Shown: positions 32,937 to 44,834, counted from the first letter of the stretch. The stretch is 64,000 bases of DNA from Rhodanobacteraceae bacterium (GCA_024233975.1 JACKOX010000011.1:38173-102172); one strand, 5' to 3'. Program-made: numbers and translations. Notes: a model not told the origin generated them from the letters alone.

Positions 32937-33944
32937 TTAAGAGGCAGCGTTGACCAAAGCAGTTTCCGTGTCCGGAGGGGCCTGGACAAAGCCGAATTCC
33001 TGCTGCGAGTAACGCACCCGCTCCGCCGGAACCTTCGACAGGGTGTGCGCTTCTTCCAGCGCCTGAACCTTTGCCAGGCGGCCATGCAGACCGGTGGCAT
33101 TGGCGATCTGGATGGCCAGTCCCGGTCGCGCGTTCAGTTCCAGAATCATCGGACCGAGATTGCGATCCAGCACGAAGTCGACACCGATATAGCCGAGGTT
33201 GGACAGCTCGTAGCAGCGCGCGGCCATCTCCAGCAGGTTCTCCCAGCCGGGGATCGACAGGCCCTCGATGGCGTTCTCGGTGTCCGGATGCTCGCGGATG
33301 CGCTCGCTGCCCCAGACGCCCTTGGCGGTGATGCCGGTGGCGATGTCGATGCCGACGCCGATGGCGCCCTGGTGCAGGTTGGCCTTGCCATCGGACATGC
33401 GCGTCGGCAGGCGCACCATCGCCATCACGGGATAGCCCTGGAACACGATGATGCGGATGTCCGGCACGCCCTTGTAGCTGATGCGGTCGAATACCGGATC
33501 GAACTGCACGCAGTATTCGATCAGCACGTGATCCGGATGCCCGCCCAGCGAATACAGGCCGGACAGCATGTTCGACACGTGATGCTCGAACTCATTGCGC
33601 GACATCAGCAGACCGTTGCTGCGCCGGTAGCGCTCCCCGCGACGGCCATTCACCACGAGGATGCCGTCACCGCCGGAACCATGCGCCGGCTTGGCGACGA
33701 ACTGTTCGCGATCCTTCAACTGCTCGTGAAGGTCGGCGATCTCGTGCTCCTCGCGGACCACGGCGTACAGCTCGGGAACCGGCAAGCCAGCCGCGATGGC
33801 CAGGCGCTTGGTCAGCAGTTTGTCATCGACGCGCGGGTAGAACTTGCGCGGGTTGTAGCGCAGCACGAAGTCGGCGTTGCGCTGGCCGATGCCGACCAGA
33901 CCAATCTCGCGCAGGCGCCTGGCGATGCGGAATGGGTTGAGCAT
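32937..33944 (-). CDS. Alpha-L-glutamate ligase-like ATP-grasp protein (RimK-related)
   Basis: The 335-aa protein has the ATP-grasp layout: Lys in FVAKPAHGSGGDGI (ATP-binding loop), D-I-R-I-I-V-F and the metal-binding ILELNARPGL motif. It belongs to the RimK-related ligase family that is encoded beside an inactive-transglutaminase membrane protein, as here. Such ligases add amino acids to a carboxylate, but the substrate of this branch is not established. Its ATG shares one base with the upstream stop (TGATG), so they are translationally coupled. The third usual partner, an ATP-dependent zinc-protease-like gene, is not in this window. Confidence 0.87.
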   Translation of the reverse strand: MLNPFRIARRLREIGLVGIGQRNADFVLRYNPRKFYPRVDDKLLTKRLAIAAGLPVPELYAVVREEHEIADLHEQLKDREQFVAKPAHGSGGDGILVVNGRRGERYRRSNGLLMSRNEFEHHVSNMLSGLYSLGGHPDHVLIEYCVQFDPVFDRISYKGVPDIRIIVFQGYPVMAMVRLPTRMSDGKANLHQGAIGVGIDIATGITAKGVWGSERIREHPDTENAIEGLSIPGWENLLEMAARCYELSNLGYIGVDFVLDRNLGPMILELNARPGLAIQIANATGLHGRLAKVQALEEAHTLSKVPAERVRYSQQEFGFVQAPPDTETALVNAAS

Positions 33945-35569
33945 CAGCGATCATCCCCGCGCGGGAGATCCTCCGACTCATCCGCCACGGTCTGCTCGGC
34001 AACCGCATGACCCAGCGGCGGCGCGCCATGACGACGCGCTTCGGCCTCGGCTTCATCGGCCAGCGTGCGGAAGCGCAGCAGTTCGCTCAGGCGATAGCCG
34101 GAATAGCGGCCGATCACCAGCGACGCGGCGAACAGCAGCAGCAGCACCTCCGGGAACACGAACACCAGGTGCTCCAGCGGCGTCCAGCTCATCACCAGAT
34201 GGGCAAAGGCGGCGACCACCAGCGTGCCGGTACCTTCTCGCATCGCCGCGCCACCGCCACGCTCTTCCCAGGCAACCGACATGCGTTCGATGGTCATGGC
34301 CATGATCACCATCGGGAACAGCGCCACCGACAGGCCGACCTCGATGCCGAGGCGGTTGCTTATCACGCTGACCAGCGCCATCAGCAGCACGACCAGGATC
34401 AAGACCGCTGTCAACCTTGGGACCAGCAACAGGCGCAATCGTTCGAGGTAGAAGCGCACCAGCAGGCCCATGCCGACAACCAGCACGAACAGCGCCACAC
34501 CGGCCAGCAGGTGCGTCTGCCGGAAGGCCAGCGCCACCAGCACCGGCATGAAGGTGCCAAAGGTGCTGACGCCGACCAGGTTGCGCAGCAGCAGCATGAT
34601 GAAGGCGCCAACCGGCACCATCAGCAGGATGCGGTAGGTCTCCTGCGACTGCAGTGGCAGGCTGAACAGCGAATAGTTGATCAGGTCCGGATTCTCGACC
34701 TTCAGCCGGTCCTGCGCGGCCTCGACGGCGTCGGCCATGAACAGGTTCTGCTTGAAACTGACGTGCGCGCCCTCGTTGCCGTCGACCACCAGCAGCGGTT
34801 GCCGGCTGGCGCTCCACAGGAACAGGTCGCTGGGCCAGCCATCGGTCGCGGTTCGCAGGTCGATGGTGATCCAGTCGGTGCCGTTGTGCACCAGCAACCA
34901 TGGCCGCATGTCGGCGTCGCCGGAAGTCTTGCCGAGCAGCATGCCGTGCACCACGCGCGACGGGATGTTGCGAATGGCCAGCAATTCGGCAATGAAGCGC
35001 GCGCGGCCTTCGGCATCCGGATGCTGGTCGCGCAGCAGGGAGACTTCTTCGCCCGGCGATTCGGCATTGAAGCGCCGCACCAGCTCCTGCGCGAAGGTGG
35101 CGATGTCGGCGCTGCCTTCGCGAACGTCCTCGAGCAGGGACTGCGCGGCGGTGGCATAGGGTTCTTCCAGCACTGGCGGTTGGCCGACGCGCGGGTCGAG
35201 ATCCAGTTCGGTATGGTCATTGCTGCGCACGACCGTGGCGCGGTAGTACAGCGCCTGGGTGCCGCGTGCACGACGGATCGCCCACTGCACTTCGCGGCCG
35301 TCGCGGTGGCTTTCTTCCAGCTTCGAATAATTCTTCGCGATGAAATTCTCGCGGATCACCGAAAAGCCCGGCGGTGCATCCGGCAGCTGCAGGCTGACCG
35401 TGTTCGCGCCACGCCGCGGCTGGTATTCGACACGCGCCTCCAGCGTCCACTGCTCCACGCCCTGCACTGGCTGCAAGGGGAAATTGAGCACACGCCACTT
35501 GTAGAACATGGCCGACAGCGCGACCGCAGCGATCACCGTCGCCAGGATGTAGAGCTGGGTTTTTTTCAT
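33944..35569 (-). CDS. Inactive-transglutaminase / seven-TM membrane protein
   Basis: The 541-aa protein has an N-terminal membrane helix (YILATVIAAVALSAMFY), a periplasmic transglutaminase-like domain (about 40-285) lacking a clear catalytic Cys, and a C-terminal block of about seven membrane helices (about 300-500). This matches the paired Pfam families for inactive transglutaminase and 7TM transglutaminase-associated regions. It is co-encoded with the ATP-grasp ligase; together they are proposed to modify or transport a peptide-like substrate (inference from family context). The C-terminus is a 35-residue charged tail in the cytoplasm. Confidence 0.85.
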   Translation of the reverse strand: MKKTQLYILATVIAAVALSAMFYKWRVLNFPLQPVQGVEQWTLEARVEYQPRRGANTVSLQLPDAPPGFSVIRENFIAKNYSKLEESHRDGREVQWAIRRARGTQALYYRATVVRSNDHTELDLDPRVGQPPVLEEPYATAAQSLLEDVREGSADIATFAQELVRRFNAESPGEEVSLLRDQHPDAEGRARFIAELLAIRNIPSRVVHGMLLGKTSGDADMRPWLLVHNGTDWITIDLRTATDGWPSDLFLWSASRQPLLVVDGNEGAHVSFKQNLFMADAVEAAQDRLKVENPDLINYSLFSLPLQSQETYRILLMVPVGAFIMLLLRNLVGVSTFGTFMPVLVALAFRQTHLLAGVALFVLVVGMGLLVRFYLERLRLLLVPRLTAVLILVVLLMALVSVISNRLGIEVGLSVALFPMVIMAMTIERMSVAWEERGGGAAMREGTGTLVVAAFAHLVMSWTPLEHLVFVFPEVLLLLFAASLVIGRYSGYRLSELLRFRTLADEAEAEARRHGAPPLGHAVAEQTVADESEDLPRGDDR

Positions 35570-35659
35570 GGACTCGGGCGCACTCCCTCACCCGCCCCTT
35601 CGACTGTCACGGATTTGATCCCCTACCGCGCCGCTAGTATAGCCAGCCGCCAGAAAAGC

Positions 35660-35690
35660 ACACGGCGGACCGTTGCCGATCCGCCGCGCA
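35660..35690 (-). terminator. Probable terminator after gyrB
   Basis: A 7-bp stem (CGGCGGA / TCCGCCG, 35663-35686) lies 27 bases after the gyrB stop; on the minus strand TTTTCT follows about six bases later. Moderately convincing. Confidence 0.45.
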
Positions 35691-35712
35691 AGCGCTTCCG
35701 GTGACGCTGCCA

Positions 35713-38124
<2,412 letters not shown>

Positions 38125-38283
38125 AGTCTCGCCATCAGCGGCACGGCCCGATGGGCCATGCGGACTCAATCAGGAAATGGCCTGGTCATCCGCCCGGCAC
38201 AGGCCTCAGAAGGTAACTGCCGGCGGCAAAGCCACTCCTTTTATTATAGCAGCCCATCACCCCCTGGCCGGCGGTTCGAAACC

Positions 38284-39378
38284 TCAGGACAAGGGCCTCA
38301 CGTCGGCAGTGCCGGTCGTCCCGCGTTCCACGTGAAACATCGCAGCCACTCGATCGGTTGGAAGACTCACGGGTAGCTCGGTGCCGGTCGCCAGCACCTG
38401 CACATCGGCGTCTGCCAGGTATTGCCAGACCCGCTCCTGATGTTCCCGATCCAGCTCTGACGCCAGATCGTCGAGTAGCACGACCGGGACTTCGTGACCC
38501 GCCTGCCTCAGCACCTCGATCTGCGCCAGCACACAGGCCAGTGCCGCCAGCTTTTCCTGTCCCCGCGACAACGGCGCCGATTCCGGCAGGTTCTCGAAAC
38601 CCAGCTGCCAATCCGCCCGATGGGGCCCACTGAAGCTGTAGCCCAGTCGCTGGTCGCGTTCGCGATTGGATGCCAACAGATCGGCGAAGTCCTGCTCCTT
38701 CGACCAGCCGCGCCGATAGCGCCAGCGCGGTTCGCCCATTTCAGCGAGGAAGGTCGCCAGGAGCGGAGCCGCCGCGGATTCGCTGCGGGATAGCTGTCGC
38801 TCCCGCAGTTCATCGATGCGATTCGCCATGGTCGCCATTTCCTGCTCCCATGGCAGGTATTCGGCGGCATTCCTCACTGAAGTCCGAAGCAGACTGTTTC
38901 GTTGTCGCAGCGCTCGTTGGTAACGCCGCCAGACCGGGAGGAAATCCTGTTCCACGTGGAACAAACCCCAATCGAGATAGCGCCGGCGCTGCTCACCGGA
39001 ACCCGCCAGCAATTCATGGCTGCCCGGTTCAAAGCAGATCACCGCGCAGGCCAGATGCAGGCCGCTCAGGGTTGGCAGGTTCTGGCCATCCAGCCTGGCC
39101 TGCCAGTCGCTGCCGCTACGGGTCAGTCCGGTGCGTCGTTCACCGCTGTCCGTGTCCCAGCGCGCAAACACCTGCAGGCGCTCGCGATCGTGGCGGATCA
39201 GCGTATCCCGCGAGCCGCCGCGGAACGAACGGCCGTAACCCAGCAGATGGACCGCCTCCAACAGGCTGGTCTTGCCGGCTCCGTTGGCGCCACGGACAAA
39301 ATTGATCCCGGGAGCCAGCCGCAACGACGCCTCGGCGAAAAGCCGAAGGTCACTGATCTGGAGTTGCCGGATACGCAT
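38284..39378 (-). CDS. recF: DNA replication and repair protein RecF
   Basis: The 364-aa SMC-like ATPase has Walker A GANGAGKT (30-37), a signature region around PLSRGQEKLAALACVLAQ, and Walker B VPVVLLDDLASELD. RecF loads RecA at single-strand gaps with RecO and RecR. It lies 60 bases after dnaN in the canonical origin order. Confidence 0.97.
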   Translation of the reverse strand: MRIRQLQISDLRLFAEASLRLAPGINFVRGANGAGKTSLLEAVHLLGYGRSFRGGSRDTLIRHDRERLQVFARWDTDSGERRTGLTRSGSDWQARLDGQNLPTLSGLHLACAVICFEPGSHELLAGSGEQRRRYLDWGLFHVEQDFLPVWRRYQRALRQRNSLLRTSVRNAAEYLPWEQEMATMANRIDELRERQLSRSESAAAPLLATFLAEMGEPRWRYRRGWSKEQDFADLLASNRERDQRLGYSFSGPHRADWQLGFENLPESAPLSRGQEKLAALACVLAQIEVLRQAGHEVPVVLLDDLASELDREHQERVWQYLADADVQVLATGTELPVSLPTDRVAAMFHVERGTTGTADVRPLS

Positions 39379-39438
39379 TGGCTCAGGTCCGAACCAGAAA
39401 TCTGGCTCGCCGCGATGCGACCGGCCGGCACCGCACGG

Positions 39439-40539
39439 TTACAGGCGGAGCGGCATCACCACATGCTGGCAGCGGTCGTTTTCCGCCTCACGCAGCAGGG
39501 CGCTGGAATTGGCGTCGCGCAGGCCAATGCGGACGGTCTCGCCACGCAGCGCGCTCAAGGCATCCTGCAGGTAGGTCACGTTGAAGCCAACGGCCAGGCC
39601 ATCCACGCTGGTATCGGCTTCGATCTCCTCGACCGCTTCTTCCTGCTCGGGGTTGTGCGCCACGATGCGCATCTCGCCCTTGGAAATCTCCAGTTTCACG
39701 CCGCGATACTTCTCGTTGGACAGGATCGCTGCGCGCTGCAGGGCGGCGCGCAGCAGTTCGCGATTCACGTTGACCATCTTGTCGGCGCCAATCGGGATGA
39801 CCGCCTCGTAGTCCGGGAAGCGGCCATCGATCAGTTTGGAGGTGAAGGTGACGTCGCTGCGTTGCACGCGCAGATGGTTGCGACCGACTTCCAGTTCCAG
39901 GTCACCATCGCCGCCTTCCAGCAGGCGCTGCAATTCCAGCACGCCCTTGCGCGGCACGATGATCTGGCGCCGGGTTTGTACCGGCTTGGCAAGCTCAATC
40001 TCGCACATCGCCAATCGGGCACCATCGGTTGCCACACAGCGCAAGTCATCCCCGCGCAGATCCAGCAGCAGGCCATTCAGGTAGAAACGCACGTCCTGCT
40101 GCGCCATGGCAAAGGCAGTGCGTTCGATCTGGTCCTTGAACGCCGCTTCCGGCAGCGCGATGCGCTCGACCAGTTCCAGGTCCTCGATCGACGGGAACTC
40201 CACCGCCGGCAGCGAAGACAGGGTGAAGCGGCTACGCCCGGCACTGAGAGTCGCCTTTTCGTTGCCCTGCGACAGGGTAACCTGACTGCCATCCGGCAGG
40301 GCCCGGACAATCTCGAACAGCTTTCGTGCCGGGATGGTGGTTTCACCGGCTTCCGCGTCCTCAACCTGACAGCGCGCGACCATTTCGACTTCGAGATCGG
40401 TACCGGTCATCGACAGCCGGCCGTCGGCTACCTGCAGCAGCAGGTTCGACAACACCGGCAGCGTATTGCGACGTTCGACGACATTGACGACCTGCTGCAG
40501 GGGACGGAGCAGGGCTTCTCTCGGAAGACTGAATCGCAT
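39439..40539 (-). CDS. dnaN: DNA polymerase III sliding clamp (beta subunit)
   Basis: The 366-aa protein aligns over its length with DnaN: start MRFSLPREALLRPL, NTLPVLSNLLLQV, and C-terminal ending H-V-V-M-P-L-R-L, the conserved M-P-x-R tail. Two copies form a ring around DNA that tethers polymerase III. It is preceded by the 251-base dnaA-dnaN gap that holds DnaA boxes. Confidence 0.98.
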   Translation of the reverse strand: MRFSLPREALLRPLQQVVNVVERRNTLPVLSNLLLQVADGRLSMTGTDLEVEMVARCQVEDAEAGETTIPARKLFEIVRALPDGSQVTLSQGNEKATLSAGRSRFTLSSLPAVEFPSIEDLELVERIALPEAAFKDQIERTAFAMAQQDVRFYLNGLLLDLRGDDLRCVATDGARLAMCEIELAKPVQTRRQIIVPRKGVLELQRLLEGGDGDLELEVGRNHLRVQRSDVTFTSKLIDGRFPDYEAVIPIGADKMVNVNRELLRAALQRAAILSNEKYRGVKLEISKGEMRIVAHNPEQEEAVEEIEADTSVDGLAVGFNVTYLQDALSALRGETVRIGLRDANSSALLREAENDRCQHVVMPLRL

Positions 40540-40702
40540 GCGTGGTTCCTCGCTATACCGCTACAAAGATTGTTGATTAAATGAAATGGTGGTGGTGGTA
40601 GTGTCGCAAATTTTGGCGGAAAACCACTCTAACCAGTTGTTATACAAGGATAATTTTCAACAGCAACCTTGTCGGCCAGCTGCGTGATGCCTGTGTGTGG
40701 CC

Positions 40703-40711
40703 TGTGGACAA
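40703..40711 (-). promoter_or_regulatory. Near-consensus DnaA box
   Basis: The minus strand reads TTGTCCACA, one base from consensus, 27 bases from the perfect box and in opposite orientation. Confidence 0.65.
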
Positions 40712-40738
40712 ATTTCGACCGCTGGCGCGGCCCCCATC

Positions 40739-40747
40739 TTATCCACA
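40739..40747 (+). promoter_or_regulatory. Consensus DnaA box
   Basis: TTATCCACA exactly matches the high-affinity DnaA box and lies 52 bases from the dnaA stop side of the gap. Confidence 0.8.
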
Positions 40748-40790
40748 AGCTGTCCCCGTTGTTTCATTCCTGTCCCGATATCAACGCCGA

Positions 40791-42119
40791 CTACTCGCTG
40801 AGCTTGCGGATCAGGTTGTTCCAATCCTCGCGGATACGCCCGTCGCTTTCCACCAGGTCGCGCACCACGCGGCAGGCATGCAGCACCGTGGTGTGGTCGC
40901 GGGAGAAGGCTTCGCCGATCTCCGGCAGGCTGTGCTCGGTCAATTCCTTGGCCAGCGCCATGGCGATCTGCCGCGGTCGCGCGATGGAACGGCTGCGACG
41001 CTTGGATGACAGCTCCGCCAGCCGCAGCTGGTAGTAGTCTGCCACGGTCTTCTGGATGTTCGAGATCGAGGTCGCCGCCTGCTGCACGCGCAGCAGATCG
41101 CGCAGGGTTTCCTGGGCGAACTCCGCGCTGATATCGCGACCAGTGAAGTTGGCCTGTGCTGCGAGCGTATTGAGCGCGCCTTCGAGGTCGCGGACGTTCG
41201 AGCGCATGCGTTTGGCGATGAGATACGCCACGTCCTCGGGCAGGTTGACGCCGCGCTGCTCGGCCTTGGTGAGCAGGATGGCCGCGCGGGTTTCGAAGTC
41301 CGGTGGCTCGATGGCCACCGACAGCCCCCAGCCCAGGCGCGACTTCAGGCGCGGCTCCAGGTTGTCGACCTCGCGCGGGTAGCGATCGCAGGTCAGAATG
41401 ATCTGCTGCTTGCCTTCGAACAGCGCGTTGAAGGTGTGGAAGAACTCCTCCTGCGTGGTGTTCTTGCCGGCGAAGAACTGGATGTCGTCGATCAGCAGCG
41501 CGTCCACCGAATGGAACTGCTGCTTGAAGCGGTCCATCGATTTCTCGCGCAGCGCCTGCATCATCGCGTTGAAGAACTGCTCGGAGCGCAGGTAGAGCAC
41601 GCGCATGGCCGGGTTGTTCTCGCGCATCAGATTGCCGGCCGCATGCATCAGGTGTGTCTTGCCGAGACCGGTGCCGCCGTAAAGCAGCAGCGGATTGAAG
41701 GCGCGGCCAGGGTTCTGCGCCACCTGCATGGCGGCGGAACGGCCCATCTGGTTGGACTTGCCTTCGACGAACGTGTCGAAACGGTAGTGCGGGTCGAGGC
41801 CCGAGCGGCCGCCATTGGCGCCCTCGGCGACACGCTTGGCGCTGCTGGGTGCGGACGGGCTGCTGGCGACCACGGGTCGCGGCACCGCGCCCACGGCGAT
41901 CCGCAGGGTTGGGTTGCCGCCGGCGAAATGCGGCAGCAGTTCGTTGAGTCGTTCCAGATGGCGCTCGCGTACCGTATCGGCGACGAACTGGTTGGGCGCG
42001 TACAGCACCAGACTGTTGTCGTCACCGTGGGCCTGCAGCGGCTTCAGCCAGGTCAGGTATTCCTCGACCGGCAGCTCGGCTTGCAGGCGCTCCAGGCAGC
42101 GTTGCCAGGCGGTGATCAT
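40791..42119 (-). CDS. dnaA: Chromosomal replication initiator DnaA
   Basis: The 442-aa protein has domain I starting AWQRCLERLQAELP, a variable Ser/Ala-rich domain II, an AAA+ domain with Walker A GGTGLGKT (148-155) and Walker B LLIDDIQF, and domain IV with the DnaA signature SRDHTTVLHACRVVRDL. It opens the origin and loads DnaB. I chose the ATG at 42119 because relatives start M-x-A-W; a GTG at 42149 adds ten residues and neither has a clear ribosome site. It is divergent from rpmH with about 200 bases between. Confidence 0.96.
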   Translation of the reverse strand: MITAWQRCLERLQAELPVEEYLTWLKPLQAHGDDNSLVLYAPNQFVADTVRERHLERLNELLPHFAGGNPTLRIAVGAVPRPVVASSPSAPSSAKRVAEGANGGRSGLDPHYRFDTFVEGKSNQMGRSAAMQVAQNPGRAFNPLLLYGGTGLGKTHLMHAAGNLMRENNPAMRVLYLRSEQFFNAMMQALREKSMDRFKQQFHSVDALLIDDIQFFAGKNTTQEEFFHTFNALFEGKQQIILTCDRYPREVDNLEPRLKSRLGWGLSVAIEPPDFETRAAILLTKAEQRGVNLPEDVAYLIAKRMRSNVRDLEGALNTLAAQANFTGRDISAEFAQETLRDLLRVQQAATSISNIQKTVADYYQLRLAELSSKRRSRSIARPRQIAMALAKELTEHSLPEIGEAFSRDHTTVLHACRVVRDLVESDGRIREDWNNLIRKLSE

Positions 42120-42320
42120 GGGCGACGACGGCTCGGAGGAAGTGGACACGTAAAGTTACTGCAAGGCGAAGTGAGCCGCGACTGCATGAGCAAGCGGCGG
42201 TCGCGGGCCGGGCAGTCTAGCTCCGAGCCGCACCATGCGGCAATGCGGGGTGCTTGACCCGCGAATCGCAGGCACGTAGAATTCCGCCTCTTTTCCCCAC
42301 CATTTTCAATAGGTTCCGCC

Positions 42321-42455
42321 ATGAAGCGCACCTTCCAGCCCAGCAATCTCAAGCGCGCCCGCACCCACGGCTTCCGTGCGCGGATGAAGACGGCCGGTGG
42401 CCGCAAGGTCATCAACGCCCGTCGCGCCAAGGGTCGCAAGCGTCTGTCCGCCTGA
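42321..42455 (+). CDS. rpmH: 50S ribosomal protein L34
   Basis: The 44-aa basic protein opens MKRTFQPSNLKRARTHGFR and ends KGRKRLSA, the universal L34 pattern. It is too short for usual gene tracks but its identity is certain. It heads the rpmH-rnpA-yidC-mnmE series. The AGG seven bases upstream is a weak ribosome site. Confidence 0.98.
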   Translation: MKRTFQPSNLKRARTHGFRARMKTAGGRKVINARRAKGRKRLSA

Positions 42456-42509
42456 TCGAACCTGCCGGTTCGATCCACCAGTCCGGTTCATTGAGCGGCC
42501 CCTGCCGCG

Positions 42510-43010
42510 ATGAGCCGGTCACCGAGCGACACGCCCGTGACATCCAGCGCCGCCTTTCCCAGGCCGGCGCGACTGCTGACACCCGCTGACTACCAGCGGG
42601 TGTTTGCCAAGGGCCGCCGGTTCAACAGCCCCCACCTGCAGTTGATTGCACGCATCCGCGAATCTGATTCGTCGGATGGCGTCGCCGTGCGCGGACTCGT
42701 GCCGGCGCGGTTGGGCCTCACGGTGGCCAAGCGCGTGGCCAAGCGCGCGGTTGATCGCAATCGCATCAAGCGCATCGCCCGCGACAGTTTCCGCCATCAC
42801 CGTGAGCAGCTGGCTGGCCTAGATCTGGTGCTGGTGGCCCGTGGTGGCATCACTGACCTGCAGCGTGGCGCCCTGCGCGAAGCCCTTGAAAGCCTCTGGC
42901 AGCGTGCGGAAACGTTGAAGCCTGCGCCATTGCCGGTCAAACTAGCGCCCCCTGACGACAGCAGTACCGCCCCATCCGTCACAGCGGTGCCGCGGGAACC
43001 GTCTTCCTGA
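42510..43010 (+). CDS. rnpA: Ribonuclease P protein component
   Basis: The 166-aa protein has the RnpA core: the RL-L-T-P-A-D-Y-x-R-V-F start and the RNR-like motif K-R-A-V-D-R-N-R-I-K-R. It helps the RNase P RNA cut tRNA 5' leaders. It is longer than usual (about 120 aa) through a 16-residue N-terminal and a roughly 35-residue Pro/Ser/Thr-rich C-terminal extension. It follows rpmH by 54 bases. The yidD gene that often lies between rnpA and yidC is absent (53-base gap). Confidence 0.95.
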   Translation: MSRSPSDTPVTSSAAFPRPARLLTPADYQRVFAKGRRFNSPHLQLIARIRESDSSDGVAVRGLVPARLGLTVAKRVAKRAVDRNRIKRIARDSFRHHREQLAGLDLVLVARGGITDLQRGALREALESLWQRAETLKPAPLPVKLAPPDDSSTAPSVTAVPREPSS

Positions 43011-43063
43011 CCTTCCGAACCGAGAGCGGGCCGGGCCATCGCCCCGGCTGACGAGTTGCGTCC

Positions 43064-44782
43064 ATGAATCAGAATCGAGTCTTCCTCCTGGTGATCTGGC
43101 TGGCCCTGGCCTTCGCGCTGTGGAGCACTTGGCAGAACGACTATCACGCGCCCGCGGCCAAGCCGACGACGGCGGCGGGAACCGCGACCACGGCGGACGC
43201 CGAGGTGTCGGCGGCCATTCCGACCGACAACGTCGATGACGTTCCCAGCGCCGAGGACCTTCCGGGTGCGCCCGCCGCCGCAGGCGACGTGCCGGCCGCC
43301 CCGGCCGCAGCCGAACGCAGCAACCGCACGGCGGGAATCAGCGTCACCACCGACCTGCTGCACGTGGAACTGTCGCCCAATGGCGGCACCGTGCGTCGCG
43401 TCGAGCTGCTTGCCTACCCGCAGAACACCGAAGCCGGTTCGCCGCCGGTGGAAATCCTGGATGATCGCGGCCAGCACCTGTTCGTCGCGCAGAGTGGACT
43501 GGTCAACAGTGCTGGCAACGCGCCGAGTCACCAGGCGTCCTTCACCACCGAGGCCAGCGACTACGTGATGGCCGATGGTAGCGACACGCTGGAAGTGCCT
43601 TTCACCTTCCACGGTGCCGATGGCCTGATGGTGCGCAAGATCTACGTGTTCGAACGCGGCAGCTACCAGATCCGCCTGCGCGACGAGATCACCAACGGCA
43701 CGCCGGCCAACTGGCAGGGCAACGCCTATCGCCAGCTGCAGCGCATCCCGCCGCCCAAGCCTGCCGGTGGCTGGATGACCTCGCCCGCGGCGTTCTCCTA
43801 TACCGGCGGCGCCTGGTACAGCCCGGAAGACAAGTTCAACAAGCTCAACTACGACGAATTTGCCAGCGAGTCGGCCAAGAAGGACATCAAGGGCGGCTGG
43901 GTTGCACTGGTGCAGCACTACTTCCTCGCCGCCTGGATTCCGGCAGCCGAGGAGGCCGACGAATTCAAGTCGCTGGCGCTGAAGAACGGCCACTACGTCA
44001 TGCGCGCCACCGGCCCCAAGCTGTCGGCCGCGCCCGGTGAAACCGTTACCACCGAAGCACGCCTGTACGTCGGTCCCAAGCTGCAGGACCAGCTCGACCA
44101 GGTCGCGCCGGGCATGGAGCTGACCGTTGACTACGGCATTTTCACCGTGATCTCGCAGCCGTTGTTCTGGCTGCTGAGCCTGCTCCACGACGTGCTCGGC
44201 AACTGGGGTTGGGCGATCATCGGCGTGGTGGTGCTGCTCAAGCTCGGCTTCTACTGGCTGTCGGCCAAGCAGTTCGAGAGCATGGCCAAGATGCGCCGCG
44301 TGCAGCCGCGCCTGCAGGCGCTGAAGGAGCGCTATGGCGATGATCGCCAGAAGCTCAACCAGGCGATGATGGAGCTGTACAAGAAGGAGAAGATCAATCC
44401 CGCCAGCGGCTGCCTGCCGATCCTGGTGCAGATTCCGGTCTTCATCGCGCTGTACTGGGTGCTGGTGGAAAGCGTCGAGCTGCGCCACGCGCCGTGGATC
44501 GGCTGGATCCAGGACCTGACCGCCAAGGATCCGTACTTCGTGCTGCCGGCCCTGTACATCGCCATCATGTTCGTCACCCAGCGCATCTCGCCGACGCCGG
44601 GCATGGACCCGATGCAGCGGCGCATGATGCAGGCGATGCCGATCATGTTCGGCTTCCTGTTCGCGTTCTTCCCGTCCGGCCTGGTGCTGTACTGGGTGAC
44701 CAACGGTGCGTTGAGCCTGCTGCAGCAGTACATCAACATGAAGCGCCACGGCGGCTTCGACGACGTCAAGCACAAGGCCTGA
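43064..44782 (+). CDS. yidC: Membrane protein insertase YidC
   Basis: The 572-aa protein has the Gram-negative YidC layout: an N-terminal membrane helix (VFLLVIWLALAFALW), an Ala/Pro linker, a large periplasmic beta-supersandwich (about 85-350), and the conserved five-helix core with the cytoplasmic MAKMRRVQPRLQALKERYG hairpin and SGCLPILVQIPVFIALY. It inserts inner-membrane proteins alone or with SecYEG. The Lys-rich C-terminus is typical. mnmE follows 52 bases later. Confidence 0.98.
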   Translation: MNQNRVFLLVIWLALAFALWSTWQNDYHAPAAKPTTAAGTATTADAEVSAAIPTDNVDDVPSAEDLPGAPAAAGDVPAAPAAAERSNRTAGISVTTDLLHVELSPNGGTVRRVELLAYPQNTEAGSPPVEILDDRGQHLFVAQSGLVNSAGNAPSHQASFTTEASDYVMADGSDTLEVPFTFHGADGLMVRKIYVFERGSYQIRLRDEITNGTPANWQGNAYRQLQRIPPPKPAGGWMTSPAAFSYTGGAWYSPEDKFNKLNYDEFASESAKKDIKGGWVALVQHYFLAAWIPAAEEADEFKSLALKNGHYVMRATGPKLSAAPGETVTTEARLYVGPKLQDQLDQVAPGMELTVDYGIFTVISQPLFWLLSLLHDVLGNWGWAIIGVVVLLKLGFYWLSAKQFESMAKMRRVQPRLQALKERYGDDRQKLNQAMMELYKKEKINPASGCLPILVQIPVFIALYWVLVESVELRHAPWIGWIQDLTAKDPYFVLPALYIAIMFVTQRISPTPGMDPMQRRMMQAMPIMFGFLFAFFPSGLVLYWVTNGALSLLQQYINMKRHGGFDDVKHKA

Positions 44783-44834
44783 TCCGGGAACCGGACAGGT
44801 CGTCGTCGGCAGCGTCATCTGCGAACATCGTCGG

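Larger units (their letters stand above)
40540..40790. other. Candidate replication origin (oriC) between dnaA and dnaN
   Basis: The 251-base gap holds a perfect DnaA box TTATCCACA (40739-40747), a second near-perfect one on the other strand (TGTGGACAA, 40703-40711) and a weaker TTATACAAG (40640-40648). Next to them is an AT-rich tract (about 40563-40660, e.g. TTGTTGATTAAATGAAATGG) that could unwind. The dnaA-rpmH gap on the other side has no comparable boxes. Gene order supports an origin; only three boxes is low, so it might also be an autoregulatory dnaN promoter. Confidence 0.6.

Noticed and set aside
34007..35704. A 565-residue plus-strand frame opposite the inactive-transglutaminase gene
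   Set aside because: Gln/His/Arg-rich antisense shadow without domains; the minus-strand gene is clearly real.
38902..40584. A 560-residue plus-strand frame over recF and dnaN
   Set aside because: It crosses two certain genes and the start of the origin region.
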